A program made the position numbers and the translations under genes. A stretch of DNA of 64,000 nucleotides from positions 1 to 64,000 of the forward strand of contig JAAFKA010000006.1 of assembly GCA_013299115.1 (NCBI GenBank), written 5' to 3'. This document shows, piece by piece, positions 24,686 to 33,525 of this stretch; position 1 is the first letter of the stretch; every line of letters begins with the position of its first letter. Below the pieces are notes generated by a model. The model saw only the letters and a list, made by a program, of their open reading frames with translations, was not told the origin of the DNA and ran no database searches. The DNA is from Cytophagales bacterium. Its GTDB lineage: Bacteria; Bacteroidota; Bacteroidia; Cytophagales; Thermoflexibacteraceae.

Positions 24686-25254
24686 TACATTTGTTTATAT
24701 ATGGCCAAGATATACTTGAAAACACTCTTACAGATTTTTTAACCTTATTTGAAAGAAACTCAAATGAGGTAAAAATCTGGATTAGCAGTCATTTAGTAGC
24801 CGATATGGAGATTAGTGATGCTTTGCTTGCACAAAAAATAGATGATATTTCATCTTGGGATAAAAAAACTTATCAACAAAAAGATTCCAATTATTGGAAA
24901 GTTACAAATAATTCACAAAGTCCATTTAACTTGTTGGTTAATAGTTGTTTAGCTGAAATATTAGAAAGGGTTAATCACGAGTATTTTAGCAATAATCACT
25001 TTTTCTTAGTCCGTTTAGTCAGCGGAAATGAAAAAGAGTATCTAATTAAAACTACAAATAATCCACCGAATAATACCATATTTTGTACTATTAATTGCAT
25101 TCAATTCAATAGTTTAATAGATATACTTGTAAAACTTGCTCCGTATAGTACAATGACTTCATCTGAAATGGCAATTAGGCTGTTCTTTTTTCATGATGGA
25201 AAAACAGGTAACTGTTTTATAGGAAATATTATTCCCAAAAAAGATATAAGATAA
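24682..25254 (+). CDS. uncharacterised third gene of the DUF262/ATPase operon
   Basis: A 190-residue protein that I do not recognise. It begins MIHLFIYGQDILENTLTDFL, is neutral to acidic, has no signal peptide or membrane segment, and shows no clear catalytic motif. It overlaps the end of the ATPase remnant by ATGA, so it was the third gene of the coupled operon. Its frame is intact, but its partners are broken, so its present role is doubtful. Confidence 0.6.
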   Translation: MIHLFIYGQDILENTLTDFLTLFERNSNEVKIWISSHLVADMEISDALLAQKIDDISSWDKKTYQQKDSNYWKVTNNSQSPFNLLVNSCLAEILERVNHEYFSNNHFFLVRLVSGNEKEYLIKTTNNPPNNTIFCTINCIQFNSLIDILVKLAPYSTMTSSEMAIRLFFFHDGKTGNCFIGNIIPKKDIR

Positions 25255-25511
25255 ATTTATTGACTATACAAAGTCTTTTTATCTTCCCCCAAAATGTTCA
25301 TTTTTGCAAAAAAACTCCCCTCTAAAATGTTCATTTTCGTACACTGTTTTGCAAATTTTTTAAGCTATTTTTTTGATTATCAAGCAGTTGCAAATAAGGT
25401 ACAAAAGTTGTTAAATAATATTCAGTATGATTGACTCAACCTACTAAGGTTTTTAAAACCTTAGTAGGTTTGCAAAATACTACTGCAATCTATTATGAAA
25501 AACATTATCGT
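25255..25511. repeat. spacer with a duplicated 14-mer and a family B palindrome
   Basis: The sequence AAAATGTTCATTTT occurs twice about 35 bp apart (near 25292 and 25327). A family B palindrome, AACCTACTAAGG-TTTTTAAAA-CCTTAGTAGGTTT, sits at 25438-25471, just before the adaptor gene. No gene was seen. Confidence 0.7.
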
Positions 25512-26633
25512 ATGAAAATCTTAATTATTTGTTTGGTATCCTTATTTTTTGTGTCGGCTTCGGGAGGTTTGGGCTATTATTTTTACAAAAAGAACAATGC
25601 CGACCCTGTGGTGTACCAAACCGAACAGCCCTTTGTTACAAACATTATCCGCAAAACTGTGGCTACAGGGTCTATCATGCCCCGCAAAGAAGTCTTAATC
25701 AAATCGCAGGCGTCGGGTATTGTAGAGGCTTTGTATGTAGAGGCAGGTGGCACTATCAAGGTAGGGCAGTTGATAGCCAAAATCAAAATTGTGCCTAACA
25801 TGGTCAGCGTCAATGGGGCTGAAAACAGCTTGGCAAGTTCTAAAATAGCGTTGGAAGAGTCTAAAAAAGAGCAAGCCCGTTTGGAGAAGTTGTATCAAGC
25901 AAAGGTAGTTTCTGAACAAGAATACAGCAGAGCCACCTTCGACGTGAAAGCCAAAACTGAAAGTGTGGAAGCTGCCGAAAACAACTTGCAATTAATCAAA
26001 GAAGGAGCATCTCGCAAAGCAGGGCAAGTTGCCAATTTGGTTTATTCGACCTTAGAAGGTACGATACTCGATGTGCCTGTGAAAGTGGGTAGCTCGGTTA
26101 TAGAAAGAAACAATTTTAACGAAGGTACAACCATTGCCTCTATTGCCGATATGAAAACCTTAGTTTTTGAGGGTAAAATAGACGAATCGGAAGTGGGCAA
26201 ACTAAAAGAAGGTATGGACTTAAACCTCACTATTGGTGCCATGCCCGACAAAGTTTTTAAGGCAAAGCTGGAATACATAGCACCCAAAGGCAAAACCGAA
26301 GAAGGGGCTATCAAATTTGACATCAGAGCTAAAGTGGAGTTTGACGAAAGCAGCAACATCAGGGCAGGGTACAGTGCAAGTGCCGACATTATTTTGGAGA
26401 AAAAAGACAGTGTAGTGGCTATCAAAGAAAGTATGTTGCAGTTTAGCAAGGCAAAAGATAGCACTTTTGTAGAGGTGCAGCAGGCGGGCAACCAATACCA
26501 AAAGAAATTAGTCAAAACAGGTATTTCTGATGGTATTAATATAGAGGTGGTTTCTGGTGTGGAAAAAACCGACAAAATCAAAATTCCTGATATGAAAGAG
26601 GACAAAGACAAGAAAGACGAAAAGAAAAAGTAA
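25512..26633 (+). CDS. HlyD/RND-type periplasmic adaptor (membrane fusion protein)
   Basis: A 373-residue adaptor. It has an N-terminal membrane anchor (MKILIICLVSLFFVSASGGL), a lipoyl/barrel-sandwich half (VLIKSQASGIVEALYVEAGG, then VGQLIAKIK), a coiled-coil hairpin (about residues 95-155, rich in K/E/A) and beta-barrel and membrane-proximal domains. The tail is Lys/Glu-rich. Such proteins link MacB-type ABC or RND pumps to the outer membrane, but no pump or TolC gene is adjacent. The ATG at 25512 is preferred because the longer frame begins inside the palindrome. Confidence 0.85.
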   Translation: MKILIICLVSLFFVSASGGLGYYFYKKNNADPVVYQTEQPFVTNIIRKTVATGSIMPRKEVLIKSQASGIVEALYVEAGGTIKVGQLIAKIKIVPNMVSVNGAENSLASSKIALEESKKEQARLEKLYQAKVVSEQEYSRATFDVKAKTESVEAAENNLQLIKEGASRKAGQVANLVYSTLEGTILDVPVKVGSSVIERNNFNEGTTIASIADMKTLVFEGKIDESEVGKLKEGMDLNLTIGAMPDKVFKAKLEYIAPKGKTEEGAIKFDIRAKVEFDESSNIRAGYSASADIILEKKDSVVAIKESMLQFSKAKDSTFVEVQQAGNQYQKKLVKTGISDGINIEVVSGVEKTDKIKIPDMKEDKDKKDEKKK

Positions 26634-26685
26634 TAGCAAAACATCATAAGTAAAACACTATAAAGATTAGTAGTGTTATAAATAT

Positions 26686-26735
26686 AAAGTTTTCTATAGA
26701 ATAAGGGTTGCAATCCCTATTTTATAGAAAACTTT
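26686..26735. terminator. strong hairpin between convergent genes (terminator or palindrome)
   Basis: A 21-22-bp stem (AAAGTTTTCTATAGAATAAGGG at 26686-26707 with its near-perfect complement at 26715-26735) closes a loop of about 7 nt, with T-rich sequence on the right. A smaller hairpin AACACTA/TAGTGTT precedes it at about 26654-26678. It lies between the adaptor gene and a convergent gene and could end both. Confidence 0.55.
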
Positions 26736-26764
26736 ATTTTATTGTTACAATCATTAGTTTTTAT

Positions 26765-27064
26765 CTATTTCACCTCCTCAAAATGCACATAGTCACCACC
26801 TTCGTTTTTGTTGTTATTTTTTGTCTGTTGTTTTTGTTGGTAATACAAAGTCGTATTTTCATAACTTTTGGTTTTAAAGCCATTGGCTTTTGCCTCCTCT
26901 TTTTGTATTTCTTTTTCCAACTGTTGCCCCAGCAAATTCAAAGCAAAACGAAAAATGTGAGTAGAAAATCTGCTCATCACGTACAAAATAACGGCAACTA
27001 TCAAAATAATTTTAACCATTTTTTTAGCTTTTAATCCTGCAAACTTCGTGATAAATCTTTGCAT
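26765..27064 (-). CDS. small membrane protein, DUF4834-like
   Basis: About 99 residues from the ATG at 27064. One hydrophobic segment (MVKIILIVAVILYVMSRF) is followed by a charged linker and ends GDYVHFEEVK, which resembles the conserved C-terminal EYVDFEE motif of Bacteroidota DUF4834 proteins. The function is unknown. The start could also be 27082 or, less likely, 27019. Confidence 0.6.
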   Translation of the reverse strand: MQRFITKFAGLKAKKMVKIILIVAVILYVMSRFSTHIFRFALNLLGQQLEKEIQKEEAKANGFKTKSYENTTLYYQQKQQTKNNNKNEGGDYVHFEEVK

Positions 27065-27145
27065 AGACAAAAAAAATGTCAAAAAATTGGGTTTTCCGCA
27101 TCAAATAAAACTAAACCTAACATATCACTTAGTAAGTGATAACAA

Positions 27146-27222
27146 TTTTTTGCAAATTAATTTCAAATCTATGCAACTTTAGTAAAGAAATTCCAAGAAC
27201 GGAAATTGTAAAAATCTATACC
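27146..27222. repeat. degenerate copy A of the valS upstream/5' region
   Basis: The sequence TTTTTTGCAAAT...TTTC-CAAAT-TATGC...GCAAC...AAAGAAATTC-AAGAA-GGAAAT here aligns with 31260-31340, which leads directly into a copy of the first codons of valS. The match fades after the GGAAAT position. It is placed at the outer end of the methylase module. A perfect small palindrome (ATCACTTA-G-TAAGTGAT, 27124-27140) sits beside it. The alignment was made by eye. Confidence 0.5.
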
Positions 27223-27237
27223 ATAAAACCTGATAGC

Positions 27238-27978
27238 CTATGCCACCACCATTGTAGAGTAATCTAAAAACAGGTGATAAATTTCTTTGGCAGTTTTGTG
27301 TTCGTCATTTTTTGTGTGTTTAGACCAATGGCAATATTCAAAAGCTGAGTTAGGCAAGTCAAATTTTTGGAGGTTTTGGGTGGTGGTGGGTTTGTCAAGT
27401 CCTTTATCAATTTGCCTGATAATTTTTTCAATATCTTTCTTATTATTTTCAATATAACCCACTGCTCCCTCAAACATAAAACGGTGTTTATATTTTCTGT
27501 TTTCAAGAAATTTATCAACTTCTTTGTTGTATTCAGCAATATTACTTTTTGTTTCTTGACTATTGAAGTTTATCTTATTTACCCTTTTACATTCTATTGC
27601 AAAATAAATTTCTTCGTCTGGAATTGGTGCAAAATCCAAACCTAAATTCAAAAAAGCTATGTCTATTTTATCTATTCCTGTATTTCCCTCTGCATCTTGA
27701 TATTCTCTATGGTATTCAAAAGCCACACGAAAACCGTTGAATGAGAGAAGATTTTTATTTTGCTCACAAATCTCTGCTAATCTTACATTCAAAAAATTTT
27801 CTACTTTGTCGTCATGGTAGGTTTTCTTTATTGCTTTTTTGCTATAAGTAACTCCAGACTCCAACTGCTTTTGGTAGCACATCACAACATAACCCAAGAT
27901 TTGTAAAAACATTTCTTTGGCATTTTGCTTTTTGCGAGGTTTCGCAAAAGGTTTCATATAATTGCTATCCTTAGCCAT
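27238..27978 (-). CDS. probable PD-(D/E)XK nuclease partner of the methylase
   Basis: A 246-residue cytoplasmic protein with the pattern GIDKIDIAFLN...EEIYFAIECKRV, fitting the Asp ... Glu-x-Lys core of PD-(D/E)XK nucleases (acid residue, about 22-residue spacer, E-C-K). It is basic at the N-terminus (KPFAKPRKKQNAK). It overlaps the upstream methylase gene by 8 bp and is translated after it, so the pair is likely co-expressed as a restriction-modification or defence module. Family assignment is by motif only. Confidence 0.6.
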   Translation of the reverse strand: MAKDSNYMKPFAKPRKKQNAKEMFLQILGYVVMCYQKQLESGVTYSKKAIKKTYHDDKVENFLNVRLAEICEQNKNLLSFNGFRVAFEYHREYQDAEGNTGIDKIDIAFLNLGLDFAPIPDEEIYFAIECKRVNKINFNSQETKSNIAEYNKEVDKFLENRKYKHRFMFEGAVGYIENNKKDIEKIIRQIDKGLDKPTTTQNLQKFDLPNSAFEYCHWSKHTKNDEHKTAKEIYHLFLDYSTMVVA

Positions 27979-30900
27979 ATAGTTCCAATTCAGCTTTGTT
28001 TATCTCCTCTATAAAACCCATTAGGTCTGTCCGTGCCTTAGCTCTGTGCCAAGATTTAAGTTGATTTGGTTTTATCAAATAGAAAAAGTCTTCTTCCGAA
28101 CCTCTTAGGTTTTGCTGCATAAAAACATCTTCCGAAATTTCGTAGATAGTAAGATTTGAAGCTAATCTATTCAAAAAACTACTGATGTCGTTATTTTCTG
28201 TATTGAATATAATTTGATTTTCTTGTGTTGGCTTTTCTGAAACAATACAAAATTGCATAGCCACAAAATACTCAAATACAAAGATTTTGATTTGAAAATA
28301 CTCCCTATCACTGTTATAAACTTGCCCAAAATGATTATAGAAAATTTGGGCATAATTTTTTAGATAGTCTTCATCAGCTTTGCTACTCAAAGACAATTTT
28401 TTAGTAACAAAAGTATCAATTTTCCCTTCCTGAAATTCATATCGGGCAACGTCTAATACATAATCTATCAAATCTTTTTCGGTAGGCGAGATTTGATAAG
28501 TTTCATTGATAAGTTGGTTAATTTGTATCAATTTATCTTGTTTTCTTAATTCATTAAAAGTTGGTCTATTGCCTTTTAGTGCATTATTGTTGCTGTCGTA
28601 ACTTTCTAAACTTGCAATTATTGAGTTTACAAAATTGATTAATTGATTGTTATCTACAATTTTATCAGACAAAGGAAATGATAAATATTCAGTTAAAGAT
28701 ATTCTTGGACGAGTTGCTGTATCCCAATCAGAACCTATGATAAATTGGTAATAGGTATATACATCTGACATAATCAAACCAAATATATCTTTCAAATCAA
28801 ATTTAGTGGATACAATACCACAAAAATTATCATCATAAAAACAATCATCTTTTGTGTAGGAAACAAAGAGCCTACTTTCATCTTTTGTCATTCGTTTAAG
28901 TAATATTTTACTACCTCTGATAAGAGTATTTTTTTTGCTCTTTTTCTTTTTATCTATTTCACTAAGATAGAGAATAGCATTTTCTTTGGTTTGTTCTGTT
29001 ATGTGTGTATATATTTCTGAAATTTGTTGGAGCTCAACCTTATCACTATTAGGAAAGCCACGTCCACATTTAGCTTTTTTTGCTAAGAATTTCTTTAAAA
29101 TTATAGGAAATTTGCTTAACCTTTTCAAAAAATAATAATCCAACACATCACCATACAACAATACTTTGAGCATAAAATCATTTTCAATCAAAAAAGATTG
29201 TTTTACATTTCTTGCAACGTCAATTACTATTTTATTAAAGTTTTTAATAAAAACATTAGGCTTCAAAGCCTCATATTGTAATACGTTTTCGCCACATTTT
29301 ACTTCATTTTGGGCATATTGATACAACAAAATCATAGCAGGATTATCCGTACGTCCTTCAAAGGCAAGCCTACGTGCTGCGGACATATCAAATAACCACT
29401 TGATAGCAAAATTTTTGAAAAATTTAGTGCGGAAATCTTTTGCAGCTAAATTATAGAAGGCTGTACTTGTAACAATAAAAGCTATTTGTGTGGCTTTGTT
29501 TTCGTTCACAAAATCTTTGGCGTGCCATAAAAAAGATTGTGCTATTTGATTGCCCGAAATTTTAACTTCATTTTCCACAAACTTCATATAGTTTTTATGA
29601 AAAGTGCCTGTTTCATTACTCCAAGGCGGATTACCAATAATAAAATCTAACTCAATAGGTTTGATAGCTGTTGGAATTTCTTGCTTTGGTGGTAAAAGAG
29701 AATTTTGGTATTGTTTGTTACCAAATCTATAATTGAACTTGTCTTTGCTATCAAAAAAATCTGCTTCAAATAGGTTTTTTCCTATCAATTCAGGTAGCTG
29801 TTGTTTACTTTCGCTAATTTCCTTTGGCGTTTTAAAATCCAAAATAGCAATATAGAGAGAAAACACAGCCACATTCAACGCTGTTTCATCTCTATCTATA
29901 CCAAAAATATTTTGCTCTACTAACGCATTAAGTTTTTTTATGCTTTTCGTTATATTTTTATCTCCATAGTTTTTTTCCCAATTTACCATTCGCCTAAAAG
30001 CCTGCACCAAAAAAATTCCCGAACCACAAGCAGGGTCAAGCACCTTGCAATTTGTCCCTTTGTTTGTATCAAAATAATCTTTATTTATGGTTTTATCCAA
30101 AATATAATTGACTAAAAATAAAGGCGTATAAACCGCAGAGTTATCTTTCTTTTTGTCATCACTAATAATTTCTTCATAAATTCCGCTAATAGTTTCAATC
30201 GGAATAATGCTAAAATCAAAAATATCAAACAAAGTATCTTGAAAGTTGCCTTGTTCGTCAATTTTTCCCGCAAACATTACTGCCAAACTTTCTAAGGGCA
30301 TAAGTTGCAAATCAATAACTTGCTCAAATAGATTGCCATTAAAATGTCCTTTGAGATATTCAAAAGCATTGTGTAATTCCTTTGGACTGCGAATAATAGC
30401 TGCTAATCTTTGTTGGTCATTGGGGTCACCATAAATAAAAAATTCTTTAATTCTAACTTTTCTATCTACCAAATAACGGAAAAAAATCAGACGCAAAATG
30501 AGAATGTCTATGTGCGGAATAGCTTTGTATTTTGTACGCAAATTTGCAATATTTTTTAATAATTGCGTATGCACTCTATTTTTTGATTTGCTTGCAAATA
30601 GCTTATTAAACCACTGCCAAGTATTGCCCGATTGTAAGTTCCAGAAAGAAAATTTTTCTATATTTTCGTCTTTCTCAATTTTGTCTAAATCTACATCTGC
30701 AATTTTATCTAAATCAAATTTTCCTGATTTTTGGGAATAACTAAAAGCATTGAAAATAGCCAATGGTTTGCCAAATTCTAAAATAAAAATGACAGGCTTA
30801 TCAAAATTATAAGACTGTTTTTTTATGATTTCAATGTTTCGTTTATCATTCTGTTTCAAATCAAAAAACAACATCAGTGGCTCTTTGTCAAAATGATAGA

Positions 30901-31096
30901 CAGCATCAGGCTGTATTTTTTCTAATCTTTCGTGAGTATCTGCGTCAAAGAATGTTTTAAAATTTACTTTTGTACCATTACTAAAAATCACAGGAGAGTT
31001 TTTTATTTCAAAGTCAATAGTTTCACTATCCTTATTTTTTTGAATAAGAGTTAGTCGTAATAGCAATGCCTTTAATTGGTCTGAAATTTTGAACAT
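27971..31096 (-). CDS. large adenine-N6 DNA methyltransferase (Eco57I/type II-like)
   Basis: A 1041-residue protein. Motif I is LDPACGSGIFLVQAFRR (Asp354 region), then IDRDETALNVAVFSLYIA, motif IV IGNPPW (Asn489) and a long C-terminal region with target-recognition character. The N-terminal 200 residues (LMLFFDLKQNDKRNIEIIKK) may be a degraded or divergent nuclease fold. It would methylate adenine at its own site and protects DNA from the small nuclease that overlaps its 3' end. It is transcribed away from valS. Confidence 0.8.
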   Translation of the reverse strand: MFKISDQLKALLLRLTLIQKNKDSETIDFEIKNSPVIFSNGTKVNFKTFFDADTHERLEKIQPDAVYHFDKEPLMLFFDLKQNDKRNIEIIKKQSYNFDKPVIFILEFGKPLAIFNAFSYSQKSGKFDLDKIADVDLDKIEKDENIEKFSFWNLQSGNTWQWFNKLFASKSKNRVHTQLLKNIANLRTKYKAIPHIDILILRLIFFRYLVDRKVRIKEFFIYGDPNDQQRLAAIIRSPKELHNAFEYLKGHFNGNLFEQVIDLQLMPLESLAVMFAGKIDEQGNFQDTLFDIFDFSIIPIETISGIYEEIISDDKKKDNSAVYTPLFLVNYILDKTINKDYFDTNKGTNCKVLDPACGSGIFLVQAFRRMVNWEKNYGDKNITKSIKKLNALVEQNIFGIDRDETALNVAVFSLYIAILDFKTPKEISESKQQLPELIGKNLFEADFFDSKDKFNYRFGNKQYQNSLLPPKQEIPTAIKPIELDFIIGNPPWSNETGTFHKNYMKFVENEVKISGNQIAQSFLWHAKDFVNENKATQIAFIVTSTAFYNLAAKDFRTKFFKNFAIKWLFDMSAARRLAFEGRTDNPAMILLYQYAQNEVKCGENVLQYEALKPNVFIKNFNKIVIDVARNVKQSFLIENDFMLKVLLYGDVLDYYFLKRLSKFPIILKKFLAKKAKCGRGFPNSDKVELQQISEIYTHITEQTKENAILYLSEIDKKKKSKKNTLIRGSKILLKRMTKDESRLFVSYTKDDCFYDDNFCGIVSTKFDLKDIFGLIMSDVYTYYQFIIGSDWDTATRPRISLTEYLSFPLSDKIVDNNQLINFVNSIIASLESYDSNNNALKGNRPTFNELRKQDKLIQINQLINETYQISPTEKDLIDYVLDVARYEFQEGKIDTFVTKKLSLSSKADEDYLKNYAQIFYNHFGQVYNSDREYFQIKIFVFEYFVAMQFCIVSEKPTQENQIIFNTENNDISSFLNRLASNLTIYEISEDVFMQQNLRGSEEDFFYLIKPNQLKSWHRAKARTDLMGFIEEINKAELELYG

Positions 31097-31150
31097 TTTA
31101 GTATTTTAATGACAAAAATAAATATTTATTTACAATATTAAAAATTTTAA

Positions 31151-31243
31151 TAGAGTTTATGAATAATTTTTTATTAAGAGGCTTGGCAAAAGATGTCATT
31201 TTTCAAAAAAATGACATCTTTGTGTAATCATTCATAAACTCTA
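31151..31243. repeat. nested palindromic element (MITE-like)
   Basis: The 14-bp terminal inverted repeat TAGAGTTTATGAAT (31151-31164, complement 31230-31243) encloses a strong inner hairpin (AAAGATGTCATTTTT...AAAATGACATCTTT, about 31188-31221). A relative of the inner hairpin is at 39982-40020. Confidence 0.7.
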
Positions 31244-31330
31244 ATATACAAAAAAAATGTTTTTTGCAAATAGTTTCCAAATTTATGCTAAAAAAATTAC
31301 CTTGCAACATTCAACAAAGAAATTCTAAGA

Positions 31331-31386
31331 ATGGAAATCCCAAAAACCTACAACCCCGCAACCACCGAAGACAAATGGTATGCGTA
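31331..31386 (+). pseudogene. duplicated first 56 bp of valS (copy B)
   Basis: The 56 bp beginning ATGGAAATCCC are identical to the true valS start at 33526-33581 except for one synonymous third-position change (ATC/ATT). After position 31386 the sequence diverges at once. They are preceded by the leader AAAGAAATTCTAAGA, which probably belonged to the valS mRNA. The two copies flank the RloA/RloB module as direct repeats. Confidence 0.9.
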
Positions 31387-31471
31387 CTTTTTATGTTTTG
31401 AAAATAGTGATTTCAGATAATTTTTTGTAGTTTTGTTTTCAAATTTACTTAATAACAATAGATAACTATTT

Positions 31472-32839
31472 ATGCTTATACGATTTACGGTAGAAAATTT
31501 TTTATCTTTCAATAAAAAGGTAGATTTTAATATGTTAGCAAATGAAAAAGACGAAAGTTTTGCTAATCATCTAGTAAAAGCCACAAATAATAATGAGGTA
31601 GATTTGTTGCGTGCTACACTTATTTATGGTGCTAATGCTTCGGGTAAATCTAATTTGATTAAAGCTATTGATTTTGCTCAACAACTGATTATCAAAGGTA
31701 TAGAAGACGATAGTAATATTGTGTATAAAAAAATAAGCAGTTCAAATTTTCATTTCAAGCTAAATTCGCAAAACCAAACCAAACCTACAAGATTTGAATT
31801 TGAGATTAAATATAAAAGTAGTCAATATGCTTATGGTTTTGTATTTACAAAGACTAATATTCTTGAGGAATGGCTTTATGAAATAGGCAAGTTAGGTGAA
31901 AAAGAAATTTATAGTAGAAAAGATAACTTAATAACGATTAATTTTGGACATCAATTATTCACAAAATTACAGACAAAAGACCGACAAAGATTAGAGTTTG
32001 AGGCAGAAAGCAGCAAAAGAAACCTTTTTTTACATTCTATTAATCAAAAGGATAAAGGAATAGATTTATTCAGAAATGTTTATGATTGGTTTAAAAATGT
32101 ATTAACAATTATTTTTCCAAAAACGTCTGCAAATTTGTTATTGCCATTAAAATTTGAAAAAGATTTTGAGGAAAAACTGAATGATTATATTACTAATTAC
32201 TTTGGTTTTGATATTCAAAAAGTAAAAACAGAGAAAATTCTACTTGAGTATGCACTTGATATTCCGCAAATTATTAAAGATGACCTTATAAAAACAACGG
32301 AATATGGCAAACAACAAATTCGTTATTTACCACTTACACAGCCGTATTTGATAGAAGATGATGGGCAAAATCTTTTTGCTTCAAAACTTGTTACTTATCG
32401 GAAAGATAGTAACAAAGAAGAAGTTGCTTTTGATTTTACAGAGGAATCTGATGGCACAAGGCGAATTTTTGATTTTATTCCGATGCTCATCAGTTTTGCA
32501 GAAGGTAATAAAGTTTTTATTATTGACGAAGTAGAAAGAAGTTTGCACGCCTTACTGTCAAAACAATTATTTTTGTTATTATTAAACAAAACACAAAATT
32601 CTGAAAGCCAGCTAATTGCCACTACTCATGAAGTTCAATTAATGGACATAAAAAACTTGTTTAGAAGAGATGAAATTTGGTTAGTAGAAAAAAATGAGCA
32701 AGGCGAAACTGATTGTTATTCATTGGCAGGGACAAATTTAGAGGGTTTGGATTTGGTAAAAGGCTACTTGAAAGGTCGTTATGGGGCTATTCCGTTTTTT
32801 AATACAATGGAGGAATTAGGTTGGGAAAATAAAAACTAA
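31472..32839 (+). CDS. RloA-like / AbiLi AAA ATPase
   Basis: A 455-residue ATPase of the RloA/AbiLi group. It starts MLIRFTVENFLSFNKKVDFN. Walker A is IYGANASGKSNLIKAIDFA (about residues 50-65), the signature is EESDGTRR, Walker B is KVFIIDEVERSLH, and a switch His follows (ATTHEVQ). Such ATPases pair with RloB-type proteins in AbiL abortive-infection/toxin-antitoxin modules, and the next gene is RloB-like. The gap to it is 8 bp. Confidence 0.85.
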   Translation: MLIRFTVENFLSFNKKVDFNMLANEKDESFANHLVKATNNNEVDLLRATLIYGANASGKSNLIKAIDFAQQLIIKGIEDDSNIVYKKISSSNFHFKLNSQNQTKPTRFEFEIKYKSSQYAYGFVFTKTNILEEWLYEIGKLGEKEIYSRKDNLITINFGHQLFTKLQTKDRQRLEFEAESSKRNLFLHSINQKDKGIDLFRNVYDWFKNVLTIIFPKTSANLLLPLKFEKDFEEKLNDYITNYFGFDIQKVKTEKILLEYALDIPQIIKDDLIKTTEYGKQQIRYLPLTQPYLIEDDGQNLFASKLVTYRKDSNKEEVAFDFTEESDGTRRIFDFIPMLISFAEGNKVFIIDEVERSLHALLSKQLFLLLLNKTQNSESQLIATTHEVQLMDIKNLFRRDEIWLVEKNEQGETDCYSLAGTNLEGLDLVKGYLKGRYGAIPFFNTMEELGWENKN

Positions 32840-32847
32840 AACTTATT

Positions 32848-33525
32848 ATGGGAAGAGAAAAAACACCAACTAATCATTACACAAGACAATTAGAAGATAT
32901 ATCACATAATTGGTTTGTTATTGCAAGTGAAGGGAGAGAACAAGAGGTAAAGTATTTTAATATTCTAAAAAAAGAACATATACATACTTTTCAAAAACAA
33001 AATATACAAATAGAAGTTCTGAAACGACCAAATACGCAGCATGGAGATAGTTCTCCTAAGTGGGTAAAAGAAATGATTGTTGAATTTTTAGAACACAATA
33101 ACTTTGACTATGAAAATTTTGATAATATCCGTGAGAATGACATATTCTTCTTAGTTATTGATACAGACCAATGGGCAGAGCAAGAAATAATTAGTTTAGT
33201 TGATTTTTGTAAGCAAAAGCAACAATTTAATTTAGCAATTAGCAATCCTTGTTTTGAATTATGGCTAATCTTGCACTTAACAGATATTACAGACGAAATT
33301 AACTCACAATTTGAAAACCAAAGTAAGAGTACATATAGCCAAATTTGTAAGAAGATTTGGAACATTGACCTCATACATAATTTTCAAACAGCCTTAAAAC
33401 TTGACAATATTAAGTTGGCTGTTCTAATATCAAAAAAATTAGATGCTGATAAAAATATTGATTTTCCAATAGCATTTTTATCGAGCAAAGTTTATAAAGT
33501 AATTGACAAATTGAATTTAATCTCA
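32848..33525 (+). CDS. RloB-like / AbiLii protein, reading through into valS
   Basis: A 226-residue RloB-type protein. Its TOPRIM-like pattern is VIASEGREQEVKYFNILKKE, DIFFLVIDTDQWAE and ISNPCFELWLILHLT (E of the catalytic triad, D-x-D, SNP-x-FE-x-W). No stop codon ends it: the frame passes from KVIDKLNLIS directly into the valS start Met at 33526. The predicted product is a 1182-residue RloB-ValRS fusion unless translation restarts at 33526. RloB-type proteins are the putative nuclease/toxin partner of RloA. Confidence 0.8.

Larger units (their letters stand above)
31097..31471. other. intergenic region with a MITE-like palindrome and the abandoned start of a valS copy
   Basis: The 375-bp region holds the palindromic element 31151-31243, then the former valS leader (31260-31330), then the 56-bp start of valS (31331-31386), and about 85 bp before the RloA ATG. 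TAGTTTTG at 31428-31435 is a possible -7 box for the RloA/RloB pair. Confidence 0.6.

Noticed and set aside
25431-25511. N-terminal extension of the HlyD-type adaptor
   Set aside because: The extra codons are made by the family B palindrome, and the membrane anchor starts at the Met at 25512.
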